Shown: piece by piece, positions 8,997 to 16,886 of the stretch
Layout of the letters: the number at the start of each line of letters is the position of its first letter
Numbering within the stretch: the first letter of the stretch is position 1
NCBI RefSeq assembly: GCF_017643475.1
Contig: NZ_JAEPNI010000001.1
Coordinates: 620,001-684,000, forward strand
Length of the DNA: 64,000 nucleotides
Direction of reading: 5' to 3'
Source of the DNA: Maricaulis sp.
GTDB lineage: Bacteria > Pseudomonadota > Alphaproteobacteria > Caulobacterales > Maricaulaceae
Notes under the pieces: model-generated
Seen by the model: the letters and a program-made list of their open reading frames with translations, nothing else
Told to the model about the DNA's origin: nothing
Database searches by the model: none
Program-made: the position numbers and the translations under genes

Positions 8997-9782
8997 CTAG
9001 ACTCCCAATCGCACGACGCGGCCGCCTGGGCCACGTGTGAGGATTTGCAGATTGATGGCATCGGCCAGCTGCAGCGCCAGCGATGTGGGGGCGGACAGGG
9101 TGACCAGTGCTGAAGCGCCCGTCGCGGCGGTCTTGTAGACCAGCTCGTAACTGCACCGGCTGGACATCAGCACGAAGCCGGGCGCCTCGATCCGGCCCGC
9201 CGCTGCGAGCAGTCCGATCAGCTTGTCCAGTGCATTGTGACGACCGACATCCTCGCGCACAAACTCGATCACTCCGACCGGCGAACACCAGGCCGCGGCA
9301 TGGACGCTGTGAGTCTGCTGGTTAAGCGTCTGCCGGTCAGAAATGTTGTTGAAGGCGCGTTCGATCGCGGCGTCGCTGATGTTGAGCGCGCGCCTCTGGC
9401 CGGGGCCCGGTGCATGCAACTCCGCCAGGCTTTCGATGCCACACAGGCCACAGCCTGTATGACCGTCGAGGGTGCGCCGGGTTAGGCGGTCACCATTGAT
9501 GGCCTTCGCCGCGATCCGGATGTCGACCGTGGTACCTTCGGCATAGGTCATGATCTCGATCGCGTCCGGTCGGGCGTCTGCGTTCAGGACGCCTTCCGAG
9601 ACCGCCAGACCGAAAGCCAGATCTTCCAGGTCACCGGGACTGGCCATCATCACGGTCCAGGCGCGCCCGTTAAAGCCGATCTCGACCGGGTGTTCCGTGG
9701 CAATAGCCCAGTGGCTTCCCTCCGCATCCGTGGACGCGATGGCGACATCGAGCGAGGCTTGCGGCAGGTTCAATCCGGTCAC
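8997..9782 (-). CDS. fdhD: Formate dehydrogenase accessory sulfurtransferase FdhD
   Basis: This 261-residue protein carries the CGLCG motif at residues 111-115, whose two cysteines transfer sulfur to the molybdenum cofactor of formate dehydrogenase. VREDVGRHNALDKLIG and FVLMSSRCSYELVYKTA are further FdhD signatures. The ATG at 9782 overlaps the stop of fdsA (ATGA), so FdhD is made together with its client enzyme. The position between fdsA and fdsD matches common fds operons. Confidence 0.93.
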   Translation of the reverse strand: MTGLNLPQASLDVAIASTDAEGSHWAIATEHPVEIGFNGRAWTVMMASPGDLEDLAFGLAVSEGVLNADARPDAIEIMTYAEGTTVDIRIAAKAINGDRLTRRTLDGHTGCGLCGIESLAELHAPGPGQRRALNISDAAIERAFNNISDRQTLNQQTHSVHAAAWCSPVGVIEFVREDVGRHNALDKLIGLLAAAGRIEAPGFVLMSSRCSYELVYKTAATGASALVTLSAPTSLALQLADAINLQILTRGPGGRVVRLGV

Positions 9783-12613
9783 TCCGCAGCGGGCACGATA
9801 TCGATGCGGGCGCGGCGGCGATCGCGTTCGGCCTGCCAGTCCGATGGCATGTTGGATGGGGCGACCTGTACAGCCGTGACCTTGTATTCAGGGCAGTTCG
9901 TCGCCCAGTCGGATAACTCGGTTGTCACCACGTTCGCTCCGGATTCCGGGTGGTGGAACGTCGTATACACCACGCCTGGCGGCATGCGATCCGAGAGGAC
10001 GGCACGGACGGTGATCGCGCCCTTGCGGCTGGACAGGGAAACCATGTCACCTTCGGTGAGGCCGCGAGCGTCTGCATCGGACGGGTGGATCTCCAGCACA
10101 TCCTCGTCATGCCAGCGCGAGTTCTCGGTGCGGCGGGTCTGGGCGCCGACATTGTACTGGCTGAGAATGCGGCCGGTCGTCAAAAGCAGCGGGAAGGCAC
10201 GTGTGGTGCGTTCCTCGGTCGGGATGAACTGGGTCAGCATGAACTGGCCCTTGCCCCGCACAAACCCGTCGACATGCATGGTCGGCGTGCCGTTGGGCGC
10301 TGCATCGTTACATGGCCATTGCACCGAGCCCTCGCGATCGAGGCGGTCGAAACTGACGCCCGCAAAAGTCGGTGTCAGCGCCGTAATCTCATTCATGATG
10401 TCCGCCGATTTCTGATAGCGCATGGGATAACCCAGCGCCTCGGCGAGGCGGCAGACCGTCTCCCATTCCGATAGGCCCTGTTTTTCCGGGAAGGCCGGGC
10501 GCACGCGGTTGATGCGGCGTTCGGCATTGATGAAGGTGCCGTCCTTCTCCAGGAAAGACGTGCCCGGTAGGAAGACATGCGCAAAGGCGGCAGTTTCGTT
10601 CAGGAAAAGGTCCTGGACGACCACACAGTCCATGGAGCGCAGGGCCGCGATGACATTCTGGGTGTCCGGATCCGACTGGGCGAGGTCTTCGCCCTGGATG
10701 AACATGCCCTTGAAACTGCCATCCAGCGCTGCGGAAAACATGTTGGGTATGCGCAGACCCGGCTCGTCGCTGAGCGACTTGCCCCAGCTGGTCTCGAACA
10801 GGGCGCGGGTATCGATATCGGAGACGTGGCGATAGCCGGGGAACTCGTGCGGGAAAGACCCCATGTCGCAGGAGCCCTGGACATTGTTCTGGCCCCGAAG
10901 CGGGTTCACGCCGACGCCCTCACGACCGATATTGCCCGTCGCCATGGCCAGGTTCGCCATGCCCATCACCATGGACGATCCTTGCGAGTGTTCGGTTACG
11001 CCCAGCCCGTAATAGATCGCGGCATTGCCACCCGTGGCATAGAGACGCGCAGCCTGGCGGATTGTTTCCGCGGGCACACCGCTGACCGCCTCAACAGCTT
11101 CCGGGCTGTTCTGTTCCTGCGCGATGAAGGCTGCCCAGCGGTCAAAGCTCTCGGCCTCGCAACGCTCGGCAACAAACGCCCTGTCGACCAGGCCCTCGGT
11201 GACAATGACGTGGGCCAGGGCGTTGATGATGGCGACATTCGTGCCCGGTCGTAGTTGCAGGTGATGGTCAGCCTGGATGTGCGGAGAGCGGACAAGGTCC
11301 GTCGCCCGCGGGTCAGCGACGATCAGGCGGGCGCCAGCACGCAGCCGCTGTTTCATGCGCGAGGCAAAGACCGGGTGGGCATCGGTCGGATTGGCGCCGA
11401 TGACCAGGATGACATCTGCCTGTTCCACGGATTTGAAGTTCTGTGTTCCTGCAGAGGTGCCGAACGTCGTCTTCAGGCCGTAGCCGGTCGGCGAGTGGCA
11501 GACCCGGGCGCAGGTGTCGACATTATTGTTGCCAAAGGCCGCGCGGACCATTTTCTGGACGACATAGACTTCTTCATTCGTACAGCGCGATGAGGTGACT
11601 GCGCCGATCGAGCTGCGGCCGTTCTCTGTCTGGATGGCCTTGAAGCGGTCCGCGGCGAAGCCGATGGCCTCGTCCCAGCTGACTTCGCGCCAGGGCTGGC
11701 TGATATCCTCGCGGATCATCGGCGACATCACCCGGTCGGGATGGCTGGCATAACCCCACGCAAATCTTCCCTTCACGCAGGAATGGCCCTCATTGGCACC
11801 GCCGGACGTGTCCGGTGTCATGCGCACAACTTCATCGCCCTGCAGTTCGGCGATGAAGGAACAACCAACCCCGCAATAGGCGCAGGTCGTGGCAACCTCG
11901 CGGCGTGGCTGTCCATGTTCGACGACGCTTTTCTCCATCAGCGTGGCGGTCGGACAGGCCTGGACACAGGCGCCGCAGGACACGCACTCACTGTCGAAGA
12001 AACCCTCATCGAGCCCGGCGGAAACCTTGGATTCGAAACCCCGCCCGTCAATGGTCAGGGCCAGCGTGCCCTGGATCTCGTCACAGGCGCGAACGCAGCG
12101 CGAGCAAACGATGCATTTGGAGCCATCGAACTGGAAATAGGGATTGGAGGCGTCGACGCCTTCGGCCAGGTGGTTTTCGCCCTCGAAACCGTAACGCACT
12201 TCGCGCAGGCCCACTTCGCCGGCGGTGTCCTGGAGTTCGCAATCACCATTGGCGGAACAGGTCAGGCAGTCGAGCGGGTGGTCGGAGATGTAGAGTTCCA
12301 TCACGCCACGGCGCAGGGCTTCCAGGCGAGGTGTCTGGGTCTGGACCTTCATGCCCTCGGACACCGGTGTGGTGCAGGAGGCGGGGGTTCCCTTGCGTCC
12401 CTCGATCTCGACCAGGCACATACGGCAGGAGCCAAATGCTTCCAACCGGTCTGTGGCACAGAGTTTTGGGATGCGTGCTTCCACCTCGGAGGCGGCGCGC
12501 ATGATGGATGTGCCTTCCGGTACGGTGACCGTCTGGCCGTCAATTTCCAGGCTGACGCGGGTCTCGCTTGTGCGGGCCGGCGTGCCGAAATCATTCTCGC
12601 GGCGGCTTCCCAT
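9779..12613 (-). CDS. fdsA: NAD-dependent formate dehydrogenase, catalytic alpha subunit (Mo-bis-MGD)
   Basis: The 944-residue subunit oxidises formate to CO2. The order is: a 2Fe-2S ferredoxin domain with CRMCLVEIEG; a NuoG-like His/Cys region (DHPLDCLTCSANGDCELQ); two 4Fe-4S motifs (CSRCVRACDEIQG and CVSCGACVQACPT); then CAYCGVGCSF opening the molybdopterin domain. A Cys in VCHSPTGYGL near residue 370 is the likely molybdenum ligand. The C-terminal molydopterin dinucleotide-binding domain follows. The gene starts 4 bases after the fdsB stop. Residue order and length match soluble FdsA rather than membrane-bound FdoG/FdnG; no twin-arginine signal is present, so it should act in the cytoplasm. 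Confidence 0.94.
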   Translation of the reverse strand: MGSRRENDFGTPARTSETRVSLEIDGQTVTVPEGTSIMRAASEVEARIPKLCATDRLEAFGSCRMCLVEIEGRKGTPASCTTPVSEGMKVQTQTPRLEALRRGVMELYISDHPLDCLTCSANGDCELQDTAGEVGLREVRYGFEGENHLAEGVDASNPYFQFDGSKCIVCSRCVRACDEIQGTLALTIDGRGFESKVSAGLDEGFFDSECVSCGACVQACPTATLMEKSVVEHGQPRREVATTCAYCGVGCSFIAELQGDEVVRMTPDTSGGANEGHSCVKGRFAWGYASHPDRVMSPMIREDISQPWREVSWDEAIGFAADRFKAIQTENGRSSIGAVTSSRCTNEEVYVVQKMVRAAFGNNNVDTCARVCHSPTGYGLKTTFGTSAGTQNFKSVEQADVILVIGANPTDAHPVFASRMKQRLRAGARLIVADPRATDLVRSPHIQADHHLQLRPGTNVAIINALAHVIVTEGLVDRAFVAERCEAESFDRWAAFIAQEQNSPEAVEAVSGVPAETIRQAARLYATGGNAAIYYGLGVTEHSQGSSMVMGMANLAMATGNIGREGVGVNPLRGQNNVQGSCDMGSFPHEFPGYRHVSDIDTRALFETSWGKSLSDEPGLRIPNMFSAALDGSFKGMFIQGEDLAQSDPDTQNVIAALRSMDCVVVQDLFLNETAAFAHVFLPGTSFLEKDGTFINAERRINRVRPAFPEKQGLSEWETVCRLAEALGYPMRYQKSADIMNEITALTPTFAGVSFDRLDREGSVQWPCNDAAPNGTPTMHVDGFVRGKGQFMLTQFIPTEERTTRAFPLLLTTGRILSQYNVGAQTRRTENSRWHDEDVLEIHPSDADARGLTEGDMVSLSSRKGAITVRAVLSDRMPPGVVYTTFHHPESGANVVTTELSDWATNCPEYKVTAVQVAPSNMPSDWQAERDRRRARIDIVPAAE

Positions 12614-12617
12614 CGCT

Positions 12618-14156
12618 TTAGTCTACCGTGTCTTTGAGTTTCGCGTCCGAGGATGTGAAATCCTCTCGGAAATGGCGAAGCGCGCTCATCACCGGCATCG
12701 GGGTCAGGCCGCCCATGGCGCACAGTGATCCGTCCGTCATGATGGTGCACAGGTCTTCCACCAGTTCCAGATTGGCCTCGACATTCTCGCCGTCGCGGAT
12801 CTTGCTGATCGTCTCGGCGCCTCGCATTGAGCCGATACGGCATGGCGTACACTTGCCACAGCTTTCCTCGGCACAGAATTCCATCGCGAATTCGGCCTGT
12901 CTGGCCATGTCGACCGTGTCGTCAAAGACGACGATGCCGCCATGCCCCAGCATCGCGCCAGCCGCGGCGAAGGCTTCGTAATCCATTGGCAAATCGAGAC
13001 CGTCCGCAGGGATGTAGGCGCCCAGGGGGCCTCCGACCTGGACGGCCTTCAGCGGGCGGCCGCTCAGCGTGCCACCGCCAAAATCCTCGATCAGTTCACG
13101 CAGGGAAATGCCGAAATCGGCTTCCAGCATGCCGCCCCGGCGAATATTGCCCGCAAGTTGATAAGCCTGGGTGCCGCGCGAGCGTTCATGGCCGATCTCG
13201 GCATAGGCTTCGCCGCCATGCTCCAGGATCCACGGTACGCTGGCCAGCGTCAGGACATTGTTGACGATGGTCGGCTTTCCGAACAGGCCTGAAAGAGCCG
13301 GGATGGGCGGTTTGACCCGGACCTGACCGCGCTTGCCTTCCAGGCTCTCCAGCATGGCGCTTTCCTCGCCGCAGACATAGGAGCCGGCGCCGCGACGAAC
13401 CTCGAGTTCAAATGCCTTCCCGGAGCCGAGAATATCCGCCCCCAGCCAGCCGCGCCCTTCCCAGGACGCGATCGCAGCCTTCAGCGTTGCAATGGCGTGC
13501 GGATATTCCGAGCGGCAATAGATGAAGCCCTTTGTGGCACCCACAGCGAGGCCGGCGATGATCATGCCGGCGATCAGCTGGCCGGGATCGCCTTCCATCA
13601 ACATGCGATCGGCAAAGGTGCCGCTATCGCCCTCATCAGCGTTACAGCAGATGTATTTCTGGTCAGCCTGGGCTTCCGATGCGGTTTTCCACTTGATGCC
13701 GGCTGGAAAACCGGCGCCACCGCGCCCGCGCAGTCCGGAGCGGGTCACAGTCTCGACGATGTCCGCTGCGTTGCTAGCGAGTGCTGCGCGGAGGCCATCC
13801 AGCCCGCCACTGGCCTTGAAGGCGTCCAGGTCCAGCGGGTCGATGACGCCGCAACGTTCAAAGATAATGCGGCGCTGGATCTTCATCCATGGCAGGTTCT
13901 CGACCTTGCCTAAACAGGTCGCGTGATCCTTCGGGAAGCCTGTCTCGGCGAGGCGTTTCGCATCCGTCACGCAGAGCGGTCCAAAACCGATCCGGCCATC
14001 CGGAGTGTCGACCTCCAGCAGCGGTTCCAGCCACAACATGCCACGCGACCCGGTCCGCACCAGCTGGTCCTGGGGCAGGGCCGCGGCAACGCCGTCCGCG
14101 CCGACGGAGAGGGCGGCGGCATCCCTGGGGAGAAAGAGGCGGGGCGTATCAGTCAT
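12618..14156 (-). CDS. fdsB: NAD-dependent formate dehydrogenase, beta subunit (NuoF-like)
   Basis: The 512-residue flavoprotein subunit binds FMN and NAD and passes formate-derived electrons to NAD+. The glycine-rich LRGRGGAGFPAGIKWKTA segment is the NADH/FMN-binding signature of NuoF. ESCGKCTPCRIG near residue 435 ligates the 4Fe-4S cluster. About 120 N-terminal residues precede the NuoF core, as in other FdsB proteins, which carry an extra thioredoxin-like domain there. The ATG at 14156 overlaps the fdsG stop by 8 bases. Confidence 0.93.
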   Translation of the reverse strand: MTDTPRLFLPRDAAALSVGADGVAAALPQDQLVRTGSRGMLWLEPLLEVDTPDGRIGFGPLCVTDAKRLAETGFPKDHATCLGKVENLPWMKIQRRIIFERCGVIDPLDLDAFKASGGLDGLRAALASNAADIVETVTRSGLRGRGGAGFPAGIKWKTASEAQADQKYICCNADEGDSGTFADRMLMEGDPGQLIAGMIIAGLAVGATKGFIYCRSEYPHAIATLKAAIASWEGRGWLGADILGSGKAFELEVRRGAGSYVCGEESAMLESLEGKRGQVRVKPPIPALSGLFGKPTIVNNVLTLASVPWILEHGGEAYAEIGHERSRGTQAYQLAGNIRRGGMLEADFGISLRELIEDFGGGTLSGRPLKAVQVGGPLGAYIPADGLDLPMDYEAFAAAGAMLGHGGIVVFDDTVDMARQAEFAMEFCAEESCGKCTPCRIGSMRGAETISKIRDGENVEANLELVEDLCTIMTDGSLCAMGGLTPMPVMSALRHFREDFTSSDAKLKDTVD

Positions 14157-14565
14157 CGGCCAGCTCCGCTTCCAGCAGCTCGGCGCTGGCGCGGCCGATC
14201 AGGCGCTTGCCGATCATCGCGGCCGGGCCCAGGGCACAATTGCCCAGGCAATAGATGGTCTCGCTTGCGATGCCCCTGGCCGACAGGCGCCGGGCCAGCT
14301 CCTCGCTGCCCACAGCCTGGCAGGCTTCGGCACGACAGAGTTTGAGTTTCGGCTTATCGGTGTCGCGGGTGAAATCGCCATAAAAACTGCGAACGCCGTG
14401 GATGTCGGCGCGGGATATGTTCAGGTCCTGCGCAATCCGGCGCGCGGCCTCGTCACTGACGCAGCCGAAATGTTCCTGTGTGTCGTGCAGGATTTCCAGC
14501 AATGCAGCGGGATCATGATTGTGATGTGCGCAGATCTTCGCAACCACATCGATATCGTGCGGCAC
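14149..14565 (-). CDS. fdsG: NAD-dependent formate dehydrogenase, gamma subunit (NuoE-like 2Fe-2S)
   Basis: The gene encodes a thioredoxin-like 2Fe-2S subunit with CRAEACQAVG and CLGNCALGPA, the four-cysteine pattern of NuoE/FdsG. I choose GTG at 14565 (138 residues) because GGGGAGAG sits 4 bases upstream and the resulting N-terminus matches family length. An ATG at 14622 would add 19 residues but has no ribosome site. It is the first gene of the operon fdsG-fdsB-fdsA-fdhD-fdsD-fhs and is divergent from three tandem HTH regulators. Confidence 0.85.
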   Translation of the reverse strand: MPHDIDVVAKICAHHNHDPAALLEILHDTQEHFGCVSDEAARRIAQDLNISRADIHGVRSFYGDFTRDTDKPKLKLCRAEACQAVGSEELARRLSARGIASETIYCLGNCALGPAAMIGKRLIGRASAELLEAELADD

Positions 14566-14791
14566 GCAGCTCTCCCCGGGAATTATTATTCGTTGCAGGG
14601 AGTTTAGCGCTCGTCGCGCCATTTGAAACTGTTTTGTTGACGCATGCGTCAGCCTATAGTCCGCCGCGACGGACTGTTCCCGCATGGACTGTCGCCCTCG
14701 CGGCAAGTGTCACACAAGTTTCAAAATCGCCCTGTTCATCTCGCGCAAACAGTGCCAAACAGAAACTAGCTTCCCAAAAATCGCGATTTAC

Positions 14792-14806
14792 GTTATAAAA
14801 TATAAC
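14792..14806. promoter_or_regulatory. Inverted repeat in the fdsG/regulator divergent promoter region
   Basis: GTTATA-AAA-TATAAC is a perfect 6-base inverted repeat with a 3-base spacer. It lies 41 bases before the first tandem regulator gene (14847) and 227 bases before fdsG. It is the most AT-rich part of a GC-rich region. It may be an operator or overlap a -10 element; no binding protein is shown. Confidence 0.35.
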
Positions 14807-14846
14807 TCATAGCGTTACTGCATTCTTCGAAGGGCGGAAGAGTTGC

Positions 14847-15491
14847 ATGTCAGCAATTGAGATTTCGCAGGAACTTCCCGAGCTGCACTGGCCGTCAGTG
14901 ATCCGGCACTACCGGCATTCGACGGGGCTTAACCAGGGTCAGCTGGCGGATCGTCTCGCCGTGACCCAGACCATGGTTTCGCGATGGGAAGCTGCCGATG
15001 CCCGCCCCAGTCCTCGCATCCAGGAATTATTGTTCGATCTTTACTGGGCCGAAAGCGCGACGATTTCGCGTGATGTCTGGGAGCAGCGTGTCGCCCAGAA
15101 CCCGGCCATTATCTGTGTCGCTGACGGGACCGGACGCATGGCTGTCGCTTCGCGCGGGCTGGCCCGGTTGATGGGGTCGACATCCGAAGAATTGTCGGGC
15201 CGCATGATGAGGCACTACTTCCGTGGCGAGATTTTTGACCTTTTTGCAACCTTTGGGCGTGCAGGCTTTTTCGAAGGTCGGGTGGCCAGCGCGGAGAGCG
15301 TGGACCTGTTCGAATACCGGCACGGTTCCGGGGAATGGAAACAGGTCTATCTGCACGGGCTGCACCGTCCGGTCCTGATGCCGGGGCCGCGTGTCCTGTG
15401 CATGATGTCCGGCGCTGTCGTGAATGAAAGCGTCTATCGCGATGTGAGAGAGCGGCTGGGTGGGCCGGTGGTTGTGCGAAAGGCACTTTGA
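14847..15491 (+). CDS. HTH-PAS-like transcriptional regulator 1 of a tandem trio
   Basis: This 214-residue protein has an XRE-type HTH at about residues 18-62, with recognition helix VTQTMVSRWE. A PAS-like domain begins near NPAIICVADGTGRMAVASRG and ends around CMMSGAVVNESVYRDV. It is divergent from the formate dehydrogenase operon, which makes it a candidate regulator of formate metabolism. The start ATG at 14847 has AGGGCGGAAGAG upstream. The gene is 3 bases from the next regulator, so the trio is one operon. Confidence 0.75.
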   Translation: MSAIEISQELPELHWPSVIRHYRHSTGLNQGQLADRLAVTQTMVSRWEAADARPSPRIQELLFDLYWAESATISRDVWEQRVAQNPAIICVADGTGRMAVASRGLARLMGSTSEELSGRMMRHYFRGEIFDLFATFGRAGFFEGRVASAESVDLFEYRHGSGEWKQVYLHGLHRPVLMPGPRVLCMMSGAVVNESVYRDVRERLGGPVVVRKAL

Positions 15492-15494
15492 GGA

Positions 15495-16142
15495 ATGAGC
15501 ACAGAGACAAACCGGTCCAGTAAACCGGCGCATCTGAGCTGGGGTGAAATTCTCAAACAATACCGTTTTACCAACAATATGAAGCAGATGGCTCTGGCCG
15601 ATGATCTCGGGGTCACACAGGCGATGGTCTCACGCTGGGAGGCAGACCTGGTCGAGCCGGGTCGGGAAATGCAGGAACGCATCCTCACCCTAGTGTCACC
15701 CGAGGAATTATCGGCGCCGATGATCGGCTGGCGGTCCTACATGGCGGAAACCCCGGCCATTGCCGGCGTGGTGTCCAGCTCCGGCATTCTGGAAACGATC
15801 AGTGTCGGCATGGAACGCGAAACCGGTCTGAAGCGCACCGACTGCGAAGGCCAGGAGCTTTCCCGGAGCTTCTCGGAAGGACTGCCGCAACTTTTTTTGC
15901 GTCTAAAATCAATCGGATTCTTTGACGAACGCGTCGAAACCGTTGAAAGTGTGGACAAGTATGTACTCTGCGACGGGCCTCGAAAGGGTGAAACGCTGTT
16001 TGTGCATTCGATGAACTGGTGGCGACGGGGTGAAGACCTCCAGCCGCGTTGGGTGTTCAGCGGAGCGCAGGTCGGCGAGGACGAGTTCGAGGACCTCCAG
16101 AAGGAGTTTGGAAGCCAGATTCGTACAACGCCCATAGCTTAG
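15495..16142 (+). CDS. HTH-PAS-like transcriptional regulator 2 of a tandem trio
   Basis: This 215-residue paralogue of the preceding gene has the same layout: an HTH with LGVTQAMVSRWEADL near residues 37-51, then a PAS-like domain starting TPAIAGVVSSSGILETISVG. The recognition helix is nearly identical in all three tandem proteins (VTQxMVSRWE), so they may bind related sites. The sensory halves have diverged more (for example GFFDERVETVESVDKY here against GFFEGRVASAESVDLF in regulator 1). It starts 3 bases after regulator 1. Confidence 0.72.
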   Translation: MSTETNRSSKPAHLSWGEILKQYRFTNNMKQMALADDLGVTQAMVSRWEADLVEPGREMQERILTLVSPEELSAPMIGWRSYMAETPAIAGVVSSSGILETISVGMERETGLKRTDCEGQELSRSFSEGLPQLFLRLKSIGFFDERVETVESVDKYVLCDGPRKGETLFVHSMNWWRRGEDLQPRWVFSGAQVGEDEFEDLQKEFGSQIRTTPIA

Positions 16143-16159
16143 GGCCTGCGGGGGGAGCC

Positions 16160-16807
16160 GTGGCACAAGATTTAAATCTGCCTGTTGCATCCGGAAAAGT
16201 GAATTGGCCGTCCATCATCCGGAATTTCCGGATGTCCAAACGTCTGAAGCAGGCCGCTCTGGCTGCCGATCTCGGCGTTACACAGGCGATGGTTTCGCGC
16301 TGGGAGAACGGAGAATCCGATCCACCCGAGCGCGTGAAGCGCCGCATGGCAGAACTTGTTCAAGACGCTTTTGTCGTGGCTCCGGCCCCGACCTGGATGG
16401 ACCTGGTTACGCTTAATCCGGCCATCGAATTCGTCACCGACTCCCTGGGTATGTTCAAGGCGATCTCGCAAGGTGCAGTCGATATGTTCGGTGTCACTCG
16501 CGAGGAGATCGAGGGGCGTCAGGTCTCACAATTTCTGGGCGGCGAGTTTGTCGGCGCCATGGATAATTTGCGTGATAGCGGCATGTTCCAGAACAATCTC
16601 GCCTTTGCCCAGAGCATGGGCAGTGTCGAGATCAATGTTGCTTCGGGCATGAAGACGGTTCTGTGTGACTTTATCCACTGGCCGCGCATCTCCGAGGCGC
16701 GCACCGTCTATTGCGTGCACTCAGGTGCCGTGATCGACGAGGCAGCCTATTCCCAGCGCCTAGAAAGCCGAAATGGCGAACGTTTTGCAACGCGCAAGAC
16801 GTTCTAG
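16160..16807 (+). CDS. HTH-PAS-like transcriptional regulator 3 of a tandem trio
   Basis: I start this 215-residue protein at GTG 16160, directly behind GGGGGGAGCC. The frame stays open upstream but would overlap regulator 2. The HTH contains DLGVTQAMVSRWENGESDPP. The PAS-like half starts NPAIEFVTDSLGMFKAIS and ends CVHSGAVIDEAAYSQRL, collinear with regulator 1. A strong hairpin terminator follows 34 bases after the stop and closes the operon. Confidence 0.75.
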   Translation: MAQDLNLPVASGKVNWPSIIRNFRMSKRLKQAALAADLGVTQAMVSRWENGESDPPERVKRRMAELVQDAFVVAPAPTWMDLVTLNPAIEFVTDSLGMFKAISQGAVDMFGVTREEIEGRQVSQFLGGEFVGAMDNLRDSGMFQNNLAFAQSMGSVEINVASGMKTVLCDFIHWPRISEARTVYCVHSGAVIDEAAYSQRLESRNGERFATRKTF

Positions 16808-16841
16808 ACAGACAGCTTCCACCCGGTATGAGATACAATAA

Positions 16842-16867
16842 AGGCGGCCTGAGGGGGCCGCCTTTTT
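16842..16867. terminator. Rho-independent terminator after the regulator trio
   Basis: Perfect arms AGGCGGCC (16842-16849) and GGCCGCCT (16856-16863) with a 6-base loop are followed by TTTTT. It also lies 20 bases beyond the stop of the convergent M28 peptidase gene and may serve both. Confidence 0.8.
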
Positions 16868-16886
16868 CGTGCAGATGTCTCGCTGC

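Noticed and set aside
9690-12637. Several open frames of 100-300 codons on the plus strand opposite fdsA
   Set aside because: All lie inside a well-supported formate dehydrogenase gene and show no conserved features.
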